The notes under the pieces: generated by a model
Seen by the model: only the letters and a program-made list of their open reading frames with translations
The model's database searches: none
What the model was told of the DNA's origin: nothing
Shown: one piece after another, positions 6,584 to 11,706 of the stretch
Numbering within the stretch: position 1 is the first letter of the stretch
Layout: each line of letters begins with the position of its first letter
Program-made: the position numbers and the translations under genes
DNA from: DUOX01 sp050944015
Lineage (GTDB): Bacteria; Bacillota; Clostridia; Oscillospirales; Oscillospiraceae
Direction of reading: 5' to 3'
DNA: 11,706 nt
Assembly (NCBI GenBank): GCA_050944015.1
Contig: JBMNQG010000054.1
Location: 1-11,706, forward strand

Positions 6584-6612
6584 TTGTTAACAGGTTTAAT
6601 ATAGACTTTAAT
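6584..6612 (+). promoter_or_regulatory. Possible promoter for the zinc-ribbon gene, upstream of a terminator hairpin
   Basis: TTGTTA (6584-6589), 17 bp, TTTAAT (6607-6612). A second choice is TTTACA (6576-6581), 18 bp, TATAGA (6600-6605). Either would start transcription just before the 6626-6663 hairpin, placing that hairpin in the leader of the next gene. Both are imperfect matches in AT-rich sequence. Confidence 0.35.
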
Positions 6613-6625
6613 TTTTAAATATGCT

Positions 6626-6663
6626 AATATAGGGTATGTTTTGAGACATACCCTATATTTTTT
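6626..6663 (+). terminator. Strong intrinsic terminator after the stalk-SleB gene
   Basis: A perfect 14-bp stem (6626-6639 with 6646-6659) with a six-base loop, followed by T at 6658-6663. It ends only about 20 bp before the ribosome binding site of the zinc-ribbon gene, so that gene needs either readthrough or a promoter in front of or overlapping the hairpin. Confidence 0.88.
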
Positions 6664-6697
6664 CTGTTCGCGTCTCGTTTTCCTAAGGAGGATACCT

Positions 6698-7093
6698 ATG
6701 ATGAACTGGCTTCGCGCCTTCATGGCGGGAAGAAACGGTGTAGACCAGCTGGGAATTGCTCTGGTTATCCTGGCCCTGGTACTCAATTCTCTGGCGCAGA
6801 TTACCCGGCTTATGCTCCTGAGCGTTTTTGCCCTTGCCGTTCTCGTTTTTACAATATTCCGCGTCCTATCAAAAAATCTCTCCAAGCGTCGGGAGGAAAA
6901 CCGCCGTTTTCTTGTTTTTTGGGACAATATAAAAAGGGAGTTTGCCGGCTGGAAGGACAGGCGTTCTCAATCCAAGAACTATAAGTTTTTCACCTGCCCC
7001 GGCTGCAAAAGTAAGCTGAGAGTCCCCAGAGGAAAGGGGAAAATCCAAATAACCTGCCCCCGGTGCGGACAGAGATTCAACGGGAAGTCATGA
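6698..7093 (+). CDS. Small two-helix membrane protein with a C-terminal zinc ribbon
   Basis: 131 residues. The start is the first of two adjacent ATG codons, six bases after AAGGAGG (6685-6691). Two hydrophobic segments (about 17-34 and 37-56) are followed by a basic region (RVLSKNLSKRREENRR) and a zinc ribbon. The ribbon has CPGC at 100-103 and CPRC at 120-123, with a basic loop (KLRVPRGKGKIQI) between them. The positive-inside rule puts the ribbon in the cytoplasm. The layout resembles small uncharacterised clostridial proteins annotated only as zinc-ribbon domain proteins. Function is unknown; a nucleic-acid or protein contact by the ribbon is possible but not shown. It lies 112 bp upstream of rsmG on the same strand with only a weak hairpin between, so cotranscription is possible. 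Confidence 0.85.
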   Translation: MMNWLRAFMAGRNGVDQLGIALVILALVLNSLAQITRLMLLSVFALAVLVFTIFRVLSKNLSKRREENRRFLVFWDNIKREFAGWKDRRSQSKNYKFFTCPGCKSKLRVPRGKGKIQITCPRCGQRFNGKS

Positions 7094-7164
7094 ATCCTTT
7101 CAGACGGCAAGTTGCTCCCCCGACTGCAGGGAAAGGCTTGCCTGATTTAACCACATGTCATAAC

Positions 7165-7185
7165 GGGCGGACCCTGTGTCCGCCC
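7165..7185 (+). other. GC-rich hairpin just upstream of the rsmG ribosome binding site
   Basis: An 8-bp stem GGGCGGAC / GTCCGCCC (7165-7172, 7178-7185) with a five-base loop, followed by CCTTTGATTTGGAGG. The T tract is too broken for a good terminator. The hairpin ends about 10 bases before the GGAGG of rsmG, so it could be a weak terminator or attenuator of the zinc-ribbon message, or it could affect rsmG translation. Confidence 0.45.
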
Positions 7186-7205
7186 CCTTTGATTTGGAGG
7201 TCATA

Positions 7206-7907
7206 ATGGAAACAATACTGAGAGACGGTTTCAGGGAGCTGGGGCTTACGCTAACCGAGGAAGCCCTTGCCCGCTTTATTGCCTATTACGAACACTTGGA
7301 CCAGCGCAATAAGGTTATGAACCTCACTGCAATCACTGGAGAGGAGGACACGGCCCGCCTCCATTTCCTGGACTGCGCCGCCCTGCTGAAGGCCGCCGAT
7401 TTTTCCGGAGCACGTGTGGTGGACGTGGGCACCGGCGCCGGTTTTCCCGGCCTGCCCCTGAAAATAGTCTCTCCCGACATCAGCCTGACCCTGTTGGACA
7501 GCCAAAAAAAGCGGGTGGACTTTTTAGTGGAGACCTGCGAGAAGCTTGGCTTTGGAGACGTTGTGTGTATTCACGCCCGGGCGGAGGAAGCCCATGCGGA
7601 GATGAGGGAAACCTTTGACATAGCGGTTTCCCGGGCAGTGGCAAGGCTGAACATCCTCTGCGAACTATGCATGCCTTTTGTGCGGCCCGGCGGGCTTTTC
7701 CTGGCCATGAAGGGGCCAGATGTTTCTCAGGAACTCTCCGAGGCGGAGCGGGCCATTTCAATTTTGGGCGGCAAAACCTTTGACGTTTTCAGCTATTCAA
7801 TACCAGGAACTGACATAGAACACAGTGTTGTAGTGATAAAGAAAGTGCAAAGCACCCCTGAAAAATACCCTCGTCGTTTTGCAAGAATACAAAAGTCTCC
7901 CCTTTAA
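7206..7907 (+). CDS. rsmG: 16S rRNA (guanine527-N7)-methyltransferase RsmG
   Basis: 233 residues, the normal size. It transfers a methyl group from S-adenosylmethionine to N7 of G527 in the 530 loop of 16S rRNA. Landmarks: NKVMNLTAITGEED (35-48), the SAM-binding motif VVDVGTGAGFPGLPLKI (71-87), LLDSQKKRVDFL (96-107), the SRAVA segment (142-146) and a C-terminal PEKYPRR (218-224). All are characteristic of the former GidB family. The start is the ATG at 7206, five bases after GGAGG (7196-7200); an earlier in-frame GTG at 7176 falls inside the hairpin and is rejected. In many bacteria rsmG follows mnmG near the replication origin. Here the upstream neighbour is a zinc-ribbon gene and the downstream one glnN. 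No intrinsic terminator was found before the glnN promoter. Confidence 0.96.
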   Translation: METILRDGFRELGLTLTEEALARFIAYYEHLDQRNKVMNLTAITGEEDTARLHFLDCAALLKAADFSGARVVDVGTGAGFPGLPLKIVSPDISLTLLDSQKKRVDFLVETCEKLGFGDVVCIHARAEEAHAEMRETFDIAVSRAVARLNILCELCMPFVRPGGLFLAMKGPDVSQELSEAERAISILGGKTFDVFSYSIPGTDIEHSVVVIKKVQSTPEKYPRRFARIQKSPL

Positions 7908-7928
7908 CTTTTTTTGCCCTGCTGTGTA

Positions 7929-7957
7929 TTGACATACAGGCCTGCCCGATATAAGAT
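7929..7957 (+). promoter_or_regulatory. Promoter of glnN with an overlapping palindrome
   Basis: A perfect TTGACA (7929-7934), 17 bp and TAAGAT (7952-7957, 4 of 6). A palindrome TGTAT-N4-ATACA (7925-7938) overlaps the -35 box, where a repressor could compete with polymerase. It does not match the GlnR box (TGTNA-N7-TNACA). The leader would be about 48 nt. Confidence 0.55.
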
Positions 7958-7975
7958 TTCTGATATAAAATTTCT
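7948..7975 (+). repeat. 14-bp tandem repeat over the glnN -10 region
   Basis: Two adjacent copies, GATATAAGATTTCT (7948-7961) and GATATAAAATTTCT (7962-7975), differ at one base. The first copy supplies the -10 hexamer used at 17-bp spacing from TTGACA. The second carries TATAAA (7964-7969) at an unusable 29-bp spacing. It could be a slipped duplication or a pair of binding sites. Confidence 0.7.
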
Positions 7976-8011
7976 GCTGCAAGTGCATTTTCTGCATGGG
8001 AGTGAGCAAAA

Positions 8012-10105
8012 ATGAAAAATCTACCCGAATTATTCGGCTGCATGTCCTTTAACGAAGCAACCATGCGTGAGCGCCTGCCAAAGGACGCTTACATAGCCCT
8101 TAAGCGCACCAGGGAAAAAGGCGTGCCCCTGGATTTGAACGTGGCGAACGTGGTTGCAAACTGCATGAAGGATTGGGCCATTGAAAAAGGCGCCACGCAT
8201 TTTACTCATTGGTTCCAGCCTTTGAATGGAATAACCGCAGAAAAGCACGAAAGCTTTATTGCCCCGTCGGGCAAGGACGACGGCAGCGTCATTATGGAGT
8301 TTTCGGGCAGGGAGCTGATAAAGGGAGAATCCGACGCCTCCAGTTTTCCTTCAGGCGGCCTCCGGGCCACCTTTGAGGCCAGGGGCTATACAGCCTGGGA
8401 CCCCACTTCCTACGCCTTCATCAAGGACGGGGTTTTGTGTATTCCCACCGCCTTCTGCTCATACGGAGGCGAGGCCCTGGATAAGAAGACACCCCTCCTT
8501 CGGTCAATGGTGGCATTAAACACTCACGCCCTGCGCGTGCTGAAACTTTTTGGCTCGAAAGCGGAGCACGTCACTCCAACTGTCGGCCTTGAACAGGAAT
8601 ACTTCCTGATAGACCGGGAAATGTACAATCTAAGGAAGGATTTAATCTACACCGGCCGCACCCTCTTTGGCGCGAAGCCTCCTAAGGCCCAGGAGCTTGA
8701 CGACCACTATTACGGGTCAATCCGCATCCGCGTCTCCGCTTTTATGAAGGAGCTTAACGAGGAACTCTGGAAGCTGGGCATACCCGCAAAAACCGAACAT
8801 AACGAGGTTGCCCCCGCCCAGCACGAACTGGCTCCCATCTTCGAGACTGCCAATGTGGCCGTGGACCACAACCAGATTACCATGGAGATAATGCGCAAGG
8901 TGGCCAAGCGCCACGGTCTTACCTGCCTGCTCCATGAGAAGCCCTTTGCCGGCGTTAACGGCAGCGGAAAGCACAACAACTGGTCTCTTTGCACGGACAC
9001 CGGCGAAAACCTCTTTGAGCCCGGCGACACGCCGGAGAAAAACGCCCAGTTCCTCACTTTCTTCTGCGCCGTCATTAAGGCTGTGGACGAATATCAGGAC
9101 CTGCTTCGCATTGCCGTGGCCTCCGCAGGCAACGACCACCGTTTAGGCGGCAATGAGGCGCCTCCGGCTATTTTATCCATGTATGTGGGAGAGGAAATCG
9201 AGGCCATTTTGGACTCCATAGCCACCGGCAGCCCCTATAACAAGGTTGAGCATAAACCGCTTCAAATCGGCGTGGACGTCCTACCCCCCATCCCCAGGGA
9301 TACCTCTGACAGGAACCGGACCTCCCCCTTTGCCTTTACGGGTAACAAATTTGAATTCCGCATGCTTGGCTCCTCCATGTCCGCTGCGGACGTCAACACC
9401 GTTTTGAACACCATTGTGGCGGAAGCACTATGCAGCTTTGCGGACGAGCTTGAAAAGGCCGAGGATTTTAACGCCGCCCTTGGAAAGCTCCTGCGCGAAA
9501 CCATAACCAGCCACAGGCGCATCATCTTTAACGGAAACGGCTATGACGACGACTGGGTAAGGGAAGCCCAGCGGCGGGGCCTTTCCAATTACCGCTCCAC
9601 TGCGGAAGCCGCCCCGCACCTAATGGACGAGAAAAACGTGCGGCTATTTGCCAAGCACGGCGTTCTGAGCGAAACCGAGCTACGTCCCCGCTGCGACGTC
9701 ACGCTGGAGGGTTACTGCAAGCAGATTAACATAGAGGCAACGGTCATGACGGAAATGGTAAGAGGCGACATCCTGCCCGCAGTCATTGATTACAGCCAAT
9801 TCCTGGCCAACGCCGTCACTACCAAAAAGTCCGCCTGCGAGGATGTGGAATGCCTGGCTGAGAAGCAGCTTCTGAAGCGTATCTCCCGCCTGTGCGACAC
9901 CCTCTATGCCAGGTGCGAGGACTTGAGCTCCGCCATTTCTGCAGACAAAATACCCGCCGACCTCGTCCAGCGGGCGAAGTATTATCGCGAAACCGTACTG
10001 ACGCTTATGAACGAGCTGCGGGAAGCGGCCGACGAGCTGGAAACCCTTGTGAGCAAGGATTACTGGCCATTCCCCTCCTACGGCCGGGTAATGTACAAAG
10101 TATAA
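8012..10105 (+). CDS. glnN: Type III glutamine synthetase (GlnN)
   Basis: 697 residues, the length of GSIII enzymes rather than GSI (about 440-470). It makes glutamine from glutamate, ammonia and ATP in the cytoplasm, as a dodecamer in studied members. GSIII signatures run in order: THWFQPLNGITAEKHESF (65-82), a VGLEQEYFLID segment (191-201) with metal-binding Glu residues, the NEVAPAQHE motif (264-272), KPFAGVNGSGKHNNWS (310-325) for ATP/glutamate binding, and GGNEAPPAI (379-387). The C-terminal part (about 550-697) is the helical extension typical of the family. GGGAG (7998-8002) precedes the ATG by nine bases. It has its own promoter and two terminators, so it is a single-gene unit. No GlnR or nitrogen-regulator gene is in view. 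Confidence 0.97.
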   Translation: MKNLPELFGCMSFNEATMRERLPKDAYIALKRTREKGVPLDLNVANVVANCMKDWAIEKGATHFTHWFQPLNGITAEKHESFIAPSGKDDGSVIMEFSGRELIKGESDASSFPSGGLRATFEARGYTAWDPTSYAFIKDGVLCIPTAFCSYGGEALDKKTPLLRSMVALNTHALRVLKLFGSKAEHVTPTVGLEQEYFLIDREMYNLRKDLIYTGRTLFGAKPPKAQELDDHYYGSIRIRVSAFMKELNEELWKLGIPAKTEHNEVAPAQHELAPIFETANVAVDHNQITMEIMRKVAKRHGLTCLLHEKPFAGVNGSGKHNNWSLCTDTGENLFEPGDTPEKNAQFLTFFCAVIKAVDEYQDLLRIAVASAGNDHRLGGNEAPPAILSMYVGEEIEAILDSIATGSPYNKVEHKPLQIGVDVLPPIPRDTSDRNRTSPFAFTGNKFEFRMLGSSMSAADVNTVLNTIVAEALCSFADELEKAEDFNAALGKLLRETITSHRRIIFNGNGYDDDWVREAQRRGLSNYRSTAEAAPHLMDEKNVRLFAKHGVLSETELRPRCDVTLEGYCKQINIEATVMTEMVRGDILPAVIDYSQFLANAVTTKKSACEDVECLAEKQLLKRISRLCDTLYARCEDLSSAISADKIPADLVQRAKYYRETVLTLMNELREAADELETLVSKDYWPFPSYGRVMYKV

Positions 10106-10120
10106 TAGGCGCAATAATCA

Positions 10121-10157
10121 ATCCCCTGTCGCGGATTCGCGGCAGGGGGTTTTGTTC
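10121..10157 (+). terminator. First terminator after glnN
   Basis: An 11-bp stem with one G:T wobble (10123-10133 with 10138-10148; arms CCCCTGTCGCG and CGCGGCAGGGG), loop GATT, then TTTTGTTC. It lies about 16 bp past the glnN stop codon. Confidence 0.85.
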
Positions 10158-10174
10158 TTTTCCGCCGGGTACAG

Positions 10175-10207
10175 AAAAATCCCCTGCCATTTGGCAGGGG
10201 ATTTTTT
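10175..10207. terminator. Bidirectional terminator between glnN and the BKACE operon
   Basis: A 14-bp stem (10175-10188 with 10193-10206; GC core TCCCCTGCC / GGCAGGGGA) with loop ATTT. Five A lie on its left flank and six T on its right, so it works in both directions. It backs up glnN termination and ends the minus-strand BKACE message, whose stop codon is at 10227-10225. Confidence 0.92.
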
Positions 10208-10224
10208 CTTCCTAAAGATTTGCC

Positions 10225-11121
10225 TTATTCGATTCCAAACTGACGTCTGACAGCTTCTGCATCCAGAGGAGGAATGCCCAGTATCTCGCGGGCTTCGGCG
10301 GGAGTCGCAACTTCGTTGCCGAAGGCCTTGACAGCGTTAACGGCACGCTCAACAAGCATGTTGTTGGTGGCCATAATCTTCTTGCCGTCCTTGTCAACTC
10401 CGTAAACAACGTTGTCTTCCATGCCTACGCGGATATGTCCGCCGTTTGCCAGAACGGCAAACATAATGGGCATGTGGCCCTTGCCTATGCCGAAAGCGGA
10501 CCAAGTGGAGCCCGGAGGCAGCTGGCTGATGAGATACTGCAGCTCGGCGGGGGTGGCGCCCATGCCGCCCATTATACCCAGGCAGAACTGGAAATGCAGG
10601 GGAGGCTTCAGATAACCCTGTCTTACGTACTCGTTGACGGCACGCATCATGCCGGCATCGAAAATCTCAAGCTCAGGCTTAATGCCTTTTTCAATGTAGG
10701 TTTTGCCCAGTGCCATGAGGAATTTGGGGCTGTTGCAGAAAATTCCGCCGGGGACGCCCCAGTTAAAGCTGCCGGCGTCAAAGGAACCCATCTCAATGCC
10801 GGGGACAACCTTGAAGTGCTCCATACGGCGGGCGTTACCGTAATCGCTGTCGTCGGAAACGCGGCTGTCGCCGGAAGATGTGCAGTTGATTATGACGTCG
10901 CAATCCTTGTAGGAGCGGATCAGCTTGACAGTCTCGCGGAACTTTTCAGGGTCCATAACGCCAAGGCCCTGGTCGTCCCTCATATGCAGATGGACTACTG
11001 CGGCACCCCGCTGCCAGGCCTCATATGCAGCCTGCGCAATCTGCTGGGGTGTCTCAGGAATGTTATAGCCAGCGGGTGTAACTGCGCCGGTAAGAGCAGC
11101 AGTGATTATAGTCTTTGCCAT
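10225..11121 (-). CDS. BKACE-family (DUF849) beta-keto acid cleavage enzyme
   Basis: 298 residues, full family length. BKACE enzymes are zinc TIM barrels that react a beta-keto acid with acetyl-CoA to give acetoacetyl-CoA and a shortened product. Known members include Kce of lysine fermentation and CdhC of carnitine breakdown. Seen here: VVHLHMRDDQG (42-52) with the zinc-binding His44 and His46, INCTSSG (78-84), GIEMGSFDAGSFN (108-120), ELEIFD (150-155), HFQFCLGIMGGMGA (176-189) and HIRVGMEDN (229-237) with the likely zinc ligand Glu235. The N-terminal motif is TGAVTP (11-16). As I recall Kce, this position is TGAE, with Glu14 near the substrate amine, so a different substrate is possible. 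The start is set by AAGGAG before the ATG. It is the second gene of an operon after a 3-hydroxyacyl-CoA dehydrogenase-type gene, 54 bp upstream. Confidence 0.92.
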   Translation of the reverse strand: MAKTIITAALTGAVTPAGYNIPETPQQIAQAAYEAWQRGAAVVHLHMRDDQGLGVMDPEKFRETVKLIRSYKDCDVIINCTSSGDSRVSDDSDYGNARRMEHFKVVPGIEMGSFDAGSFNWGVPGGIFCNSPKFLMALGKTYIEKGIKPELEIFDAGMMRAVNEYVRQGYLKPPLHFQFCLGIMGGMGATPAELQYLISQLPPGSTWSAFGIGKGHMPIMFAVLANGGHIRVGMEDNVVYGVDKDGKKIMATNNMLVERAVNAVKAFGNEVATPAEAREILGIPPLDAEAVRRQFGIE

Positions 11122-11175
11122 AATTGTTTCTCCTTTTAATATTTAGTTATTCATGTATGCAATCAAATCAGCCAA

Positions 11176-11706
11176 TTACAGTCTCTTATGCAGCTTCAGC
11201 AGCTCGATTATTGTCTTGTCGCGGAACAGCGCAATCTGGGGCTTCTCGTTGCCGATAACGGGAGGCAGGTTCTCCATGAGAGGAATAATCTCCTCGCCTG
11301 ACAGGTCCGCCCAGTTTTCGGGAACCTTCTTCATGTCGCTCAGGTCGGCGAAAACAGCGTTGGTCATTTCACCGAACTTGATGGCGCATCCCTTGAGACC
11401 CAGCTCTCCTCCGCCAAGCTCGTAGTTCATAGCAGGGCCGAAAGCCGCAAGGCGCAGGCCGGGGCCAAAGGTCCAGGCGTCGTCAGCGTCGGCCAGAGAG
11501 CAGACGCCCTCGCAGACCAGCGCAATTTCTTCACGCCACAGGGCGTGCATAAGGCGGTTTGCAATGAAGCCCCTTTTCTCCTTCCTCATGACGACAGGCG
11601 CCTTGTCATGCAGTTTGTAGAATTTGCGGGCCTCTTCAACAACCGCGGGATCGGTTTTTTCGCCGGGGCAAATCTCAATGAGGGGCAGGAGATAGGCGGG
11701 GTTAAA
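11176..11706 (-). CDS. 3-hydroxyacyl-CoA dehydrogenase-type enzyme, C-terminal part (enters from the right edge)
   Basis: About 176 residues up to the TAA at 11178-11176. The frame is open to the window edge, so the Rossmann NAD-binding domain and true start lie outside; an internal ATG at 11589 is not the start. The visible part opens FNPAYLLPLIEICPGEKTD, the segment linking the NAD domain to the helical domain in 3-hydroxyacyl-CoA and L-carnitine dehydrogenases. It continues KRGFIANRLMHALWREEI, VCEGVCSLADADDAWTFGPG and RLAAFGPAMNYELGGGE. This helical domain is closest to the short L-carnitine/L-gulonate dehydrogenase group rather than to fatty-acid enzymes. It presumably oxidises a 3-hydroxy acid or its CoA ester with NAD+. 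The BKACE gene follows on the same strand, suggesting it supplies the keto acid for cleavage. Confidence 0.87.
   Translation of the reverse strand, partial: FNPAYLLPLIEICPGEKTDPAVVEEARKFYKLHDKAPVVMRKEKRGFIANRLMHALWREEIALVCEGVCSLADADDAWTFGPGLRLAAFGPAMNYELGGGELGLKGCAIKFGEMTNAVFADLSDMKKVPENWADLSGEEIIPLMENLPPVIGNEKPQIALFRDKTIIELLKLHKRL

Noticed and set aside
6584..6603. Possible Rex (NADH-sensing) site beginning TTGTTAAC
   Set aside because: The left half matches TTGTTAA, but the right half (TTTAATA) matches only 4 of 7 bases of TTAACAA.
9680..10114. Minus-strand open frame of 144 residues inside glnN, and similar long frames opposite the BKACE gene (10435-11139)
   Set aside because: Both are antisense to genes with strong family motifs and are expected from the GC-rich third codon positions.
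1..11706. tRNA, rRNA, CRISPR array, intact insertion sequence, riboswitch
   Set aside because: I looked for tRNA-like cloverleaf ends, regularly spaced repeats, transposase motifs and known riboswitch cores in the spacers and saw none. A covariance-model scan would be the decisive test for structured RNAs.

Overview
The window looks like a chromosomal segment of an anaerobic, endospore-forming Firmicute of the class Clostridia. The evidence is a V/A-type rotary ATPase operon, spoIIP plus two SleB-family cell-wall hydrolases (sporulation and germination functions), a type III glutamine synthetase, a stand-alone clostridial E2-like protein and a BKACE-type keto-acid cleavage enzyme. Genes are moderately GC-rich, with many Shine-Dalgarno sequences of the AGGAGG type. 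Intergenic spacers are strongly AT-rich. An Oscillospirales-like gut or sediment anaerobe is a plausible guess, but the sequence does not settle it.

Layout. Positions 1-1306 (minus) hold the start of a V/A-ATPase operon: subunit H, then the N-terminal third to half of subunit I, which runs off the window. A divergent AT-rich spacer with promoters on both strands leads to a plus-strand gene for a free-standing 2-oxoacid dehydrogenase E2-like protein (1665-2549). Its usual catalytic His is replaced by Glu. Positions 2642-5177 are three separate minus-strand genes: a secreted SleB-like hydrolase with a TTG start, a CBS-domain pair protein and SpoIIP. The last two have their own intrinsic terminators. 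A gene-poor AT-rich stretch (5178-5712) follows. It contains a 409-bp segment bounded by 12-bp inverted repeats.

From 5713 to 10105 everything is on the plus strand: a second SleB-family hydrolase fused to a copper-amine-oxidase-N-like stalk domain, a small two-helix membrane protein with a zinc ribbon, RsmG (16S rRNA m7G527 methyltransferase) and GlnN (type III glutamine synthetase). Two closely spaced terminators at 10121-10207 separate glnN from a converging minus-strand operon. That operon has a 3-hydroxyacyl-CoA dehydrogenase-type gene (partial, entering from the right edge), followed 54 bp later by a BKACE/DUF849 enzyme.

How the genes work together. The clearest functional unit is the dehydrogenase-BKACE pair. 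It is the arrangement expected for oxidising a 3-hydroxy acid to a 3-keto acid and then cleaving it with acetyl-CoA, as in the carnitine cdhA/cdhC pathway or lysine fermentation. SpoIIP and the SleB-like enzymes are all peptidoglycan remodelling proteins of the spore cycle, but each has its own transcription signals. No complete undescribed multi-gene system is evident. The items most worth a second look are the His-less E2-like protein, the BKACE pair with its non-Kce active-site position, and the inverted-repeat-bounded segment that carries the promoter of the second hydrolase.
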